This document shows, piece by piece, positions 7,822 to 15,247 of a DNA stretch of 32,504 nucleotides. A program made the translations under genes and the position numbers. Numbering within the stretch: the stretch's first letter is position 1; every line of letters starts with the position of its first letter. Origin of the DNA: an uncultured bacterium (GTDB taxonomy: Bacteria > Actinomycetota > Coriobacteriia > Coriobacteriales > Coriobacteriaceae); contig CAJMRR010000003.1 in assembly GCA_905215835.1 (NCBI GenBank), positions 1 to 32,504 on the forward strand, read 5' to 3'. The notes beneath the pieces were generated by a model that was not told the origin of the DNA, did not search any database, and saw only the letters and a list, made by a program, of their open reading frames with translations.

Positions 7822-8250
7822 TTAGGCCATCTTGTTGAGCATGTCGACACGGATCTGGTGACGGCCGCCGGCGTACTGGGCGCGCAGGAACTCGCGGGCG
7901 ATCTTCTTGGCGACCTCGGTGCCCACAACGCCCGGGCCCATGGTGACCATGCGCGAGCCGTTGTGCTCGCGGGTCATGTAGGCGGAACGCTCGTCGGAAA
8001 TGTTGGCGACGACCATGCCCTTTATCTTGACGGCGGCCATATAGGAGCCGACGCCGTACTTATCGAATGCGAAGCCCTGGGAATCCTTGTGCTCCAGCAG
8101 GTCCTTGGCAACGGCGGTCGCGGAATCGACAAAGTCCGCGGCAGGGGTCTCGGAATAGTCGACGACCTCGTGACCGTCGGCGATGAGCATCTCCTTGATG
8201 GACTCCTTCATCGACATACCGTCGGCATCGGAAGCGATTACAACCCTCAT
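7822..8250 (-). CDS. lacA: Galactose-6-phosphate isomerase, LacA subunit
   Basis: This is the smaller partner of LacB in galactose-6-P isomerase, at 142 residues (family about 141). It has the LacA start M-R-V-V-I-A-S-D-A-D-G, an RpiB-like fold, and the ending R-H-Q-I-R-V-D-M-L-N-K-M. In place of the C-G-T-G loop of LacB it has F-D-K-Y-G-V-G-S, typical of LacA, which does not carry the cysteine. AGGAGG lies 5 nt before the ATG. It is the first gene of the minus-strand set and has a crowded operator region upstream (8343-8451), so control of the whole tagatose pathway probably acts here. Confidence 0.95.
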   Translation of the reverse strand: MRVVIASDADGMSMKESIKEMLIADGHEVVDYSETPAADFVDSATAVAKDLLEHKDSQGFAFDKYGVGSYMAAVKIKGMVVANISDERSAYMTREHNGSRMVTMGPGVVGTEVAKKIAREFLRAQYAGGRHQIRVDMLNKMA

Positions 8251-8342
8251 GACATCCTCCTTGAGAGATACGCAGGTGCGTAGTTTCTGTTTGGAAGTGT
8301 TGAATCGCGTTCAGGTCCGGGCATCTGAATGTGCGGTTCTTC

Positions 8343-8451
8343 ACTGTTCGTGTTTATTTGAACACATTCGAACATCAACTGCAAGAATTATTTGTTTATC
8401 TTTGTTCTTTTTTGAACAAATACCGTTCACGGATGATTGCTGACCGTTTGA
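8343..8451. promoter_or_regulatory. lacA control region: DeoR-type half-sites and a 21-bp-spaced box pair
   Basis: The region upstream of lacA is AT-rich and packed with TGTTYG/CGAACA half-sites. These are TGTTCG 8345-8350, TGTTTATTTGAACA 8351-8364, CGAACA 8369-8374, and a perfect inverted repeat TTTGTTC-N6-GAACAAA at 8401-8420. Half-sites of this kind are typical of DeoR-family sugar repressors, and the LacR-type gene at 31058 has similar ones before its own start. Next to them are CCGTTCAC at 8423-8430 and CCGTTTGA at 8444-8451, spaced 21 bp, the box pair seen at five other promoters; here it reads on the strand opposite to lacA. Confidence 0.65.
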
Positions 8452-8479
8452 GCCCGGCGCGGACGTAGCGACCGCGTAT

Positions 8480-8523
8480 TCAACAAACAAAAGGGCGGCC
8501 GAGAACGTGTCTCGGCCGCCCTT
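8480..8523 (-). terminator. Intrinsic terminator of the minus-strand membrane-protein gene
   Basis: A perfect 14-bp stem (8491-8504 with 8510-8523) is followed on the minus strand by TTTTGTTTGTTG. It starts 34 nt after the stop at 8558. Confidence 0.88.
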
Positions 8524-8557
8524 CTTACGGTTAATCTTCCAAAGAACGCTTTGCCGC

Positions 8558-9571
8558 CTACTCAGACTGCCTGCCCTTCTTGGCATGCTTGGACGGAGCA
8601 CTCAGAAAGCGGCCCGTCAAATAGTTCGCGGGACCGGAGATATCAATCCCCAGCAGGGTGTGCCCCAGCCACAAAAACGCCGCGAGCACCAGCAATGGAA
8701 TCACGCACGAGGTCACGATCATCACGATGACGCCTTCGATAAGGTCGGTCACCTGCTGCACGATCTCGTCGGTCATCTGCTTGGCGCCGCTGGTCACCGA
8801 CGTGACGAGGCCCGAGGCACCGTCGGCAAGCTGCTCGAGCACGCTCTTGGACTCTGCGGACTCGGTCTTTTTCTTGCTTGTTTTGGAGCTATCGCTATCT
8901 GCCGCACTCGCAGCGTCGGCCGCCTTTTGCTCGGCCGCCTCGATGCTAACGCGATACGTTTCATCGACCTTCTGCGACACCCATACGCTCGCGGGCACGA
9001 GCGCCATGCCGATCACGGCAACCACCAGCACGCGCGTCGCCACACGGCGCAGGACAGTGCTCGTGCTCCAGCGCCCGTGAATGCCGAGCGACGCCGCAAA
9101 GAGCACCAACGCAAACGGGATTAAGATGCCCAGGCCAACCGACCACAAAATCGTGAGCAAATATTTCTCCAGGTATAGCACGGCAAGCACGATACCAAGG
9201 TTGCCTGAAAGCTGTGCGAGCTGCTCGGCAACCGGCGTTCCCGTATCACCCGGCAGCGCGGTAATGCCCGCAGACAGCGCCACGCACGAGGTCGTGAGCG
9301 CCAGTACGTTACCTTTCTTTTGATCGATGACCTCGATGGTGGAGTCCCAAGTTTTGGTATCGGCAAAATGCGGACGAGCTACAAAGCCCGACAGCAGCGC
9401 CAGTACCACGAGCGCAACGATAAAGCCAATCTGCAGCTTTTTGTTTGCGCACACGACATCGGACAGGCTGGGCTGCAGCTCGGTTACCGTCGTGTGCTCG
9501 GTTATCTGGACAGGACGCCCATGAGCCATCTCGTGCGCGCCTCTTTTTTGTATTGACCCGTTATCCGGCAT
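8558..9571 (-). CDS. Membrane protein of unknown function
   Basis: I do not recognise this 337-residue protein. It has a hydrophilic N terminus of about 45 residues and likely membrane segments at about 48-65, 88-106, 125-163 (probably two), 180-197 and 281-308. Between the last two is a charged, Ala/Ser/Lys-rich stretch (about 210-245) likely to be exposed, then an amphipathic region with repeated hydrophobics. The C-terminal tail is basic. The ATG is supported by AGGAGG 8 nt upstream. It is a single gene with its own terminator, between lacA and lacF, with no sign of coupling to sugar metabolism. Confidence 0.8.
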   Translation of the reverse strand: MPDNGSIQKRGAHEMAHGRPVQITEHTTVTELQPSLSDVVCANKKLQIGFIVALVVLALLSGFVARPHFADTKTWDSTIEVIDQKKGNVLALTTSCVALSAGITALPGDTGTPVAEQLAQLSGNLGIVLAVLYLEKYLLTILWSVGLGILIPFALVLFAASLGIHGRWSTSTVLRRVATRVLVVAVIGMALVPASVWVSQKVDETYRVSIEAAEQKAADAASAADSDSSKTSKKKTESAESKSVLEQLADGASGLVTSVTSGAKQMTDEIVQQVTDLIEGVIVMIVTSCVIPLLVLAAFLWLGHTLLGIDISGPANYLTGRFLSAPSKHAKKGRQSE

Positions 9572-9664
9572 TTGGATACCTCCTCAGTCCGGCGTTTAAT
9601 GCGAAAGGAAGTATACCCACCGAGCAAAAATCGAACGGGAGGACGAACGGAGCGCACCAAGACT

Positions 9665-9705
9665 GTCCCCAATGACTAGTCGTTTAAGAACGTCCCCAAT
9701 GACTA
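9665..9705 (+). repeat. Short direct repeat, 27-bp period
   Basis: GTCCCCAATGACTA occurs at 9665-9678 and 9692-9705. The second is preceded by AAGAAC, giving an AACGTCCCC string like the one in the 36-bp repeats near 3430. It lies between the lacF terminator and the membrane-protein start; no gene is seen in this gap. Confidence 0.55.
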
Positions 9706-9733
9706 TCTCGGGATGAGTTGCGGGGAGGAGGAC

Positions 9734-9769
9734 AGAAAAAGCCCTGCCGCAGGTAGCGGCAGAGCTTTT
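9734..9769 (-). terminator. Intrinsic terminator of lacF
   Basis: Arms 9737-9750 and 9756-9769 pair over 14 bp with one G-U. On the minus strand the stem runs into TTTTTCT. It lies 28 nt after the lacF stop. Confidence 0.85.
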
Positions 9770-9796
9770 GGAAGGGGGCTTGGTTGTACGGACTCG

Positions 9797-10135
9797 TTAG
9801 GCGAGCTTGGCCTCGAGCTCGGCAATGCGCTTGTAGGCATCGATGGTAAAGCGGGCCTGCTTCTCCAGAATCATGGTAGTCATGAGGGTATCCTGAGCAT
9901 GGGCCATGATGAAGGTCATCTCCATCTCGCCGCCGCCGGCCTCCTGCGAAAGCAGCTTGGTCTGCGTGTCGTGGGCACCGATGAGTGCATCGCTGGCATC
10001 CTTGTGCAGCTGCTCGGCCTTCTCAAAGTCACCCTCGCGAGCAGCATCGAGCGCTGCAAGCAGATCGGTCTGGGCGTCACCTGCGTATGCGACAATCTCG
10101 AATCCAACCATCGAGATTTCTTCTTTGGTTGCCAT
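9797..10135 (-). CDS. lacF: PTS lactose/cellobiose-type EIIA component
   Basis: This 112-residue cytosolic protein passes phosphate from HPr to the EIIB domain of lactose-family permeases. The family features are clear: helical bundle sequence F-E-I-V-A-Y-A-G-D-A-Q, then I-M-A-H-A-Q-D-T-L-M-T with the phosphorylated histidine at H79 and the metal-binding aspartate at D82 (H78/D81 in lactococcal LacF). AAAGGAA precedes the ATG. It is the only EIIA gene in the window and is not in an operon with any of the four EIICB genes, so it probably serves all of them. It is a single-gene unit with a terminator behind it and a box pair plus a CGAACA half-site in front. Confidence 0.95.
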   Translation of the reverse strand: MATKEEISMVGFEIVAYAGDAQTDLLAALDAAREGDFEKAEQLHKDASDALIGAHDTQTKLLSQEAGGGEMEMTFIMAHAQDTLMTTMILEKQARFTIDAYKRIAELEAKLA

Positions 10136-10259
10136 ATTGCGTTCCTTTCACATATGAACCAATGGAGAGCATCGCGTCCGGGCATACGCGCTGCGTTCTG
10201 TATGGCAGAAACAATAACATTCAAACAAAAAAGAACAGCGCAAAACGTAATTTCGAGCT

Positions 10260-10317
10260 ATGAACGGTCACTTTTCGCCCGTGAACGGTTTTTAAACCAT
10301 TTTGACAATATCGAACA
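10260..10317 (-). promoter_or_regulatory. lacF control region: 21-bp-spaced box pair and DeoR-type half-site
   Basis: On the minus strand CCGTTCAC (10288 to 10281) is followed exactly 21 bp later by CCGTTCAT (10267 to 10260), in the direction of lacF. A CGAACA half-site lies at 10312-10317, with a TTGTGTTCGATATTGTC string on the minus strand. The pair is the clearest example of the shared box motif, because the two boxes match at seven of eight positions. Confidence 0.65.
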
Positions 10318-10348
10318 CAATTAGTGGCAACCCAAACAGACCTGCGCC

Positions 10349-11353
10349 CTAGCGTACATCGCGCACCGTATCGCCCTCGACGAGCGCGCCCGGAAACAGC
10401 ATGTGCTCCACACCGGGCGCAACGCCCTCGGCACCGGCAATCTTGTCGACCGCCCACATGCCGACGCGCTTGTTGTCAAAGCGCACCGTGGTCAGGCGAC
10501 AATCGGGCACGATGTCGCCCAGACTGTCATCAACACCCACCACGCTCACGTCCTGGGGCACGCGCTTTCCGCGCGACTCGAGCCCGCGAATGCAGCCGTA
10601 GGCCATGGCGTCGTTGGAGGCATAGATGGCAGTACAGGTCGGATCATCCGCCAGAGCCTGGCCTGCGGCATATCCGCTCTGTGCCGTCCAGTCGCCGCGC
10701 ACGAGCTGCGGGGGCTCAATGCCATGCGCGCGCAATGTCTCGCGCCAGCCTTCCTCGCGCCGCATGCCCGAAAGCGAGCGCTCGGGGCATGAGATAAAGT
10801 GCACGGTTTTGTGCCCCCGCCCCAGCAAGTACTCGACCACCTGGCGCGAGCAATCGAACTGGTCGTTATCGACCGTTGAACAGAGCGGGTGCTCCAGCAT
10901 CGTAACGAGCACCGTCTGCATGCCGGGCAGCGGCTCGAAGGTGCCAAAGTCCGCCGGCATGCGATTCATGATCACGACCATGCCGTCTACCGGCAGCGCG
11001 CTCATACGCGACGATGCGCTCTCGAGGGTATAGGGATGTCCATCTACTTTAGTGAGGGTGATGGCATAGCCATGTTTGTCGGCCGCGGCGGCAAAGCCCT
11101 CCATACGGTCGAGGTTGCCGGTACCGGTAATGTTGAACATGGCGACGCCGACGGTCTTAAACTTGCCACGGCGCAGCGATCGACCGGCAAAATTGGGGCG
11201 ATACCCCAGCTCGCGCATGGCGGCACGCACGCGTTCCTTGGTCTCGGGGCGCACGCTGGGCGAATCGTGTACGGTGCGCGAGACCGTCTGCTCCGAGACG
11301 CCCGCGAGGCGCGCCACGTCTTTGACGGATACCGATTTTTTAACAGCGGCCAT
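10349..11353 (-). CDS. LacI-family regulator (LacI-2)
   Basis: A full-length 334-residue LacI protein: helix-turn-helix at about 10-30 (V-K-D-V-A-R-L-A-G-V-S-E-Q-T-V-S-R), hinge region near residues 50-65 (Y-R-P-N-F-A-G-R-S-L-R-R-G), then a periplasmic-binding-protein-like sugar domain with I-Y-A-S-N-D-A-M-A and V-S-V-V-G-V-D-D. The first recognition-helix residues are E21-Q22, different from its three paralogues. It is divergent from EIICB-2/GH1-2, and three matching operators with the specific half-site ATGGCAA lie between them, one only 14 bp before its own start. It most likely represses this operon and itself until a phospho- or free galactoside binds. Confidence 0.93.
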   Translation of the reverse strand: MAAVKKSVSVKDVARLAGVSEQTVSRTVHDSPSVRPETKERVRAAMRELGYRPNFAGRSLRRGKFKTVGVAMFNITGTGNLDRMEGFAAAADKHGYAITLTKVDGHPYTLESASSRMSALPVDGMVVIMNRMPADFGTFEPLPGMQTVLVTMLEHPLCSTVDNDQFDCSRQVVEYLLGRGHKTVHFISCPERSLSGMRREEGWRETLRAHGIEPPQLVRGDWTAQSGYAAGQALADDPTCTAIYASNDAMAYGCIRGLESRGKRVPQDVSVVGVDDSLGDIVPDCRLTTVRFDNKRVGMWAVDKIAGAEGVAPGVEHMLFPGALVEGDTVRDVR

Positions 11354-11367
11354 AGGTCGATCTTTCT

Positions 11368-11648
11368 ATGTCAACGATGCCATTGGTGGCACCCTACGCA
11401 GTCAAATGAAACGTCTTCAAGTATATCTAACGCCTCCCCCACCATACGCTCACCACCCAAAACCTACCGTTCACCGACATTTTTGCTTCCCCGAACGGCT
11501 TTTGTCGCCCAAATGTTAACGTTGCCATTGTGCAAACACAGAGCCACCGGGCGGCTCAAACGTTTACGCGTAAGGAATCGACGGTTCGCAGGCACAGGAA
11601 CCACCGGTTCGCGTCTTTTTTTGTGTCACAAAATGGCAACGTCAACAT
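11368..11648. promoter_or_regulatory. lacI-2/EIICB-2 divergent control region
   Basis: Three operators of one type occur: 11368-11383 (ATGTCAACGATGCCAT), 11513-11528 (ATGTTAACGTTGCCAT) and 11633-11648 (ATGGCAACGTCAACAT, reversed). Between them lie the boxes ACGCTCAC 11446-11453 and CCGTTCAC 11467-11474, 21 bp apart and in the direction of EIICB-2. The leader 11583-11622 holds a small GAACC/GGTTC hairpin before eight Ts, which may be a weak attenuator; no BglG-type antiterminator gene is present to go with it. Confidence 0.72.
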
Positions 11649-11710
11649 TTTGGCAACCGAACGTCAAAAGCTACCATCGTTGCTAACCCACCGACTCTTA
11701 GGAGCATTGC

Positions 11711-13477
11711 ATGGAGCAACTCATCGCCATCATCGAAAAGGGCCAGCCCTTTTTCAACGCGATCGCCCGCAACAAGTACCTCAAGGCGATCCGCGACGGC
11801 TTTATCTCCGTCATCCCCATCATCATCTTCTCGTCCATCTTCTGCCTGGTAGCCTCGGTCCCCAACATCTGGGGTTTCTACTGGCCCGATGACATCAACA
11901 ACGCTCTGTGGAAGTGCTACAACTACTCCATGGGCATCCTGGCCATCGCCTGCGCCGCCACCACGGCCAAGCACTTCGCCGACGCTCAGAACCGCGACCT
12001 GCCCAAGAATAACCAGATTAACTTTATCTCATGCATGTGCGCGGCCATCATCGGCTTCTTGCTCCTTTCGAGCGACACGGTCGCCACGGACGCCGCCAGC
12101 GGCTTCAACACCACCTACCTTGGTTCCAAGGGCCTGCTGACCGCCTTCATCGCTGCGTTTGTGACCGGCATCATCTACAAGTTCTTTATCAAGCGCAACA
12201 TCACCGTCAAGATGCCCGAGCAGGTTCCGCCCAACATCTCGCAGACCTTTAAGGACATCATCCCCTTCTCCGTCTGCATCACCGTCTTTTGGGTTTTTGA
12301 CATCGTCTTCCGCGCTGCTTTTGGCTTCTGCTTTGCCCAGGGCGTCATCCAGGTGTTCCAGCCCCTGTTCACCGCTGCCGACGGCTATATCGGCCTCGCT
12401 GTGATTTACGGCGCCATGAGCCTCTTCTGGTTCGTCGGCGTCCACGGCCCCTCGATCGTCGAGCCCGCCATCGCCGCCGCTCTCGTTGCCAACATGACCG
12501 ACAACCTAGCTGCGTTCCAGGCTGGCCAGCACGCTTCCGCTGTCCTGACCCAGGGTGCCCAGTACTTCGTCGTCTGCATGGGCGGCACCGGTGCCACGCT
12601 CGTCCTGGTCTTTATGTTCTGCTTCCTAGCCAAGTCCCAGGAGATGCGCGCCGTCGGTAAGGCCGCCATCGTCCCCGTCTGCTTTGCCGTCAACGAGCCG
12701 CTGCTGTTCGCCGCACCCATCGTGCTCAACCCCGTCTTCTTTGTCCCGTTTGTCTTTGCCCCGATCGCCAACATCTGGATCCTCAAGATCTTTATCGACT
12801 TCTTGGGCATGAACGGCTTTATGTACACCCTGCCCTGGACCGTCCCCGGCCCCATCGGCACCATCATGGGCCTGGGCTTCCAGCCGCTCGCCTTTGTGAT
12901 GCTCGCCCTTATCCTGGTCGTCGACTTCGTCCTGTACTATCCGTTCTTCCGTGCCTATGACGCCCAGAAGTGCGCCGAGGAGGCCGAGATCTCCCAGGAG
13001 GAGCTCGCCGCCAAGAACGCGGAGAAGGCCGCTAAGCTCAACGATGCCTTCCAGGGCAAGGCTGACGCCAAGAGCGTTGCCGCCGGCGCTGCTGTCGAGG
13101 CCGTGAAGGCCGACGCTCCCGCCGCTGTCGCCACTGAGACAACGACCGCCAGTGACCTCAACGGCAAGCGCGTGCTCGTGCTCTGCCAGGGTGGCGGCAC
13201 CTCGGGCCTGCTCGCCAACGCGCTGGCCAAGGCCGCCAAAGAGCGCGGCATCAATCTTGAGACCGCTGCCGAGGCCTATGGCAACCACGTTGACATGCTT
13301 CCCGACTTTGACCTGGTCGTCCTGGCCCCGCAGGCCGCAAGCTACCTGGCCGACCTGCAGAAGGACTGCGAGCGCGTGGGCAACAAGTGCGTCGCCTGCC
13401 GCGGCAAGCAGTACATCGAGCTCTCCCAGAACGGCGATAAGTCTCTCGCCTTCGTCTCCGAGCAGCTTTCGAAGTAA
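11711..13477 (+). CDS. lacE: Lactose-type PTS permease, fused EIIC-EIIB (EIICB-2)
   Basis: This inner-membrane permease takes up and phosphorylates a beta-galactoside, probably lactose. The 588 residues comprise an EIIC domain to about 420 with around ten hydrophobic segments, including the family sequence G-V-H-G-P-S-I-V and F-A-V-N-E-P-L-L-F-A-A-P-I-V-L-N-P. An Ala/Glu/Lys-rich linker follows (about 420-480), then an EIIB domain with the phosphorylated cysteine at C492 in V-L-V-L-C-Q-G-G-G-T-S. It is the most divergent of the four EIICB copies here. AGGAG lies upstream of the ATG. It is followed after 66 nt by the GH1 gene, with a hairpin between. Phosphate should come from LacF at 9797. 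Confidence 0.93.
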   Translation: MEQLIAIIEKGQPFFNAIARNKYLKAIRDGFISVIPIIIFSSIFCLVASVPNIWGFYWPDDINNALWKCYNYSMGILAIACAATTAKHFADAQNRDLPKNNQINFISCMCAAIIGFLLLSSDTVATDAASGFNTTYLGSKGLLTAFIAAFVTGIIYKFFIKRNITVKMPEQVPPNISQTFKDIIPFSVCITVFWVFDIVFRAAFGFCFAQGVIQVFQPLFTAADGYIGLAVIYGAMSLFWFVGVHGPSIVEPAIAAALVANMTDNLAAFQAGQHASAVLTQGAQYFVVCMGGTGATLVLVFMFCFLAKSQEMRAVGKAAIVPVCFAVNEPLLFAAPIVLNPVFFVPFVFAPIANIWILKIFIDFLGMNGFMYTLPWTVPGPIGTIMGLGFQPLAFVMLALILVVDFVLYYPFFRAYDAQKCAEEAEISQEELAAKNAEKAAKLNDAFQGKADAKSVAAGAAVEAVKADAPAAVATETTTASDLNGKRVLVLCQGGGTSGLLANALAKAAKERGINLETAAEAYGNHVDMLPDFDLVVLAPQAASYLADLQKDCERVGNKCVACRGKQYIELSQNGDKSLAFVSEQLSK

Positions 13478-13488
13478 GTAACGCCCAA

Positions 13489-13518
13489 GGCCAGCCGACC
13501 ATCCACAGCCGGCTGGCC
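13489..13518 (+). other. Intercistronic hairpin between EIICB-2 and GH1-2
   Basis: GGCCAGCCG at 13489-13497 pairs with CGGCTGGCC at 13510-13518. No T-run follows, so it is more likely an mRNA-processing or stability element than a terminator. Both other EIICB/GH1 operons have an equivalent hairpin between the two genes. Confidence 0.65.
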
Positions 13519-13543
13519 CTTCGATTTAGACGATTGGATCATC

Positions 13544-14983
13544 ATGTCCGTTAACCCCGCTAGCGTCACCAACCCGCCTGCGCAGTTTCCCGAGGGCTTT
13601 GTCTTTGGCGGCGCCACTGCTGCTTACCAGGTAGAGGGCGAGACCCGCACCCACGGTAAGGGCAAAGTCGCCTGGGACGACTTCTTGGAGGCCCAGGGGC
13701 GCTTTTCCCCCGATCCCGCTTCGGACTTCTACAACCAGTACCCCGTCGATCTGGAGCTGTGCGAGGAGTTCGGCATCAACGGCATTCGCCTCTCCATTGC
13801 CTGGAGCCGCATCTTCCCCAACGGCACCGGCGAGATCAACCCCGAGGGCGTGCAGTTCTACCACGATCTCTTCGCCGAGTGCCACAAGCACCACGTTGAG
13901 CCGTTTGTCACGCTGCATCACTTCGACACGCCGCTTGCCCTCTTTGAGAAGGGCGACTTCCTCAACCGCGAGACCATCGATGCCTTTGTGGACTTTGCCA
14001 CCTTCTGCTTTAAGGAGTACGCCGACCAGGTGACCTACTGGTTCACCTTTAACGAGATTTGGGCCGATGCCTCCAACACCTACATCGAGGGCACCTTCCC
14101 CGGCGGCGTCAAGGCGCATCTGGCCGAGGCTTTCCAGTGCGAGCACAACATGATGCTCGCCCACGCCAAGGCCGTGCTGGCCTTCCACAACGGCGGCTTT
14201 AAGGGCAAGATCGGCGTCATTCAGTCGCTGGAGTTTAAGTATCCGCTCAACGAGAACGACCCCGCCGACATCAAGGCCGCCAACAACGAGCACGTGCTGC
14301 AAAACCAGTTCTTGCTCGACGCCACCTTCCGCGGCGACTACGCGCCCGACACCCTCGAGTGCGCCAACCGCCTGGCCGCCGTCTCGGGCGGCACCATCGA
14401 GATCCTAGACGAGGATCTGGAAATCATGCGCGAGGCCGCGCTCTACAACGACTACCTGGGCGTTAACAACTACCAGTGCCGCTTCTTGAAGGCTTACGAC
14501 GGCGAGAACGACCTGCACCACAACGGTACGGGCGAGAAGGGCACTGGCCGCTGGCGCGTTAAGGGTATTGGCGAGCATGTGAACAAGCCTGGCATCCCCA
14601 CCACCGACTGGGACTGGATCATCTATCCCGAGGGCCTGTTCGATCTGCTCGTCTACATTAAGCAGCGCTACCCCAACTACAAGCAGATCTTCATCACCGA
14701 AAACGGCATGGGCTACAAGGACCCCTACAAGGACGGTTTTGTGGACGACCAGCCGCGCATCGACTACATCGAGCAGCACCTGCGCTGGTTGCTCAAGGCC
14801 ATGGAGGTGGGCGTCAACGTGGGCGGCTACTTCCTGTGGAGCCTGCAGGATCAGTTCTCCTGGACTAATGGCTACAACAAGCGTTACGGCTTCTTCTACG
14901 TTGACTTTGAAACCCAGAAGCGCACGCCCAAGGCAAGCGCATACTGGTATAAGCACGTGGCGCAGACCCGTCGTCTGGACTAG
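13544..14983 (+). CDS. lacG: 6-phospho-beta-galactosidase (GH1-2)
   Basis: A 479-residue GH1 enzyme that hydrolyses lactose-6-phosphate to glucose and galactose-6-P. The acid/base is E171 in T-F-N-E-I and the nucleophile E386 in I-T-E-N-G. The phosphate-binding loop F-S-W-T-N-G-Y-N-K-R-Y-G has S439, K446 and Y448, and W440 is the residue typical of 6-phospho-beta-galactosidases (6-phospho-beta-glucosidases have Ala or similar there). The start has only a weak ribosome-binding site (GGAT); coupling to EIICB-2 is possible. It is very close in sequence to the GH1 gene at 23384, more distant from the one at 16627. A terminator follows at 15029. Confidence 0.94.
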   Translation: MSVNPASVTNPPAQFPEGFVFGGATAAYQVEGETRTHGKGKVAWDDFLEAQGRFSPDPASDFYNQYPVDLELCEEFGINGIRLSIAWSRIFPNGTGEINPEGVQFYHDLFAECHKHHVEPFVTLHHFDTPLALFEKGDFLNRETIDAFVDFATFCFKEYADQVTYWFTFNEIWADASNTYIEGTFPGGVKAHLAEAFQCEHNMMLAHAKAVLAFHNGGFKGKIGVIQSLEFKYPLNENDPADIKAANNEHVLQNQFLLDATFRGDYAPDTLECANRLAAVSGGTIEILDEDLEIMREAALYNDYLGVNNYQCRFLKAYDGENDLHHNGTGEKGTGRWRVKGIGEHVNKPGIPTTDWDWIIYPEGLFDLLVYIKQRYPNYKQIFITENGMGYKDPYKDGFVDDQPRIDYIEQHLRWLLKAMEVGVNVGGYFLWSLQDQFSWTNGYNKRYGFFYVDFETQKRTPKASAYWYKHVAQTRRLD

Positions 14984-15028
14984 TGACTGGCGGGGTTGCC
15001 CGCCCACATAACCTGTCCCCATTTCTCA

Positions 15029-15073
15029 GCCGGGGGCGGCACGTCACACGGCGCGCCGCCCCCGGCCTTTTTT
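15029..15073 (+). terminator. Intrinsic terminator of the EIICB-2/GH1-2 operon
   Basis: A perfect 12-bp GC stem (15029-15040 with 15055-15066) is followed by CTTTTTT. It starts 45 nt after the GH1-2 stop. Confidence 0.88.
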
Positions 15074-15091
15074 GGGCGGACCGTATCGCAC

Positions 15092-15237
15092 GTTTGTCTC
15101 GATCTGTAACATCTAGCCGAGTTTTTTGGTCCTAGCTGTTACAGATTGAGACGAACAGGATTGCTCTTTCCGAAGAATCTAAATCTGTAACACGTAGCCC
15201 GCTTTTGACCGTCTACCTGTTACAAATCGAGACAAAC
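15092..15237. repeat. Palindromic repeat cluster 1 (two units)
   Basis: Two ~62-65-nt inverted repeats stand in tandem. Unit A (15092-15156) has 20-nt arms around GTCTCGATCTGTAACA; its only two arm differences are G-U pairs if transcribed. Unit B (15176-15237) has the same arm core with a different loop (CGTAGCCC...GTCTACC). The cluster lies between the convergent GH1-2 and LacI-3 genes. Related clusters lie at 20102, 24895 and 30718. Confidence 0.85.
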
Positions 15238-15247
15238 GGAGTAGGAC

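Noticed and set aside
7822..8250. LacA active-site cysteine
   Set aside because: The residue is absent, but that is normal for the LacA subunit and is not a defect.
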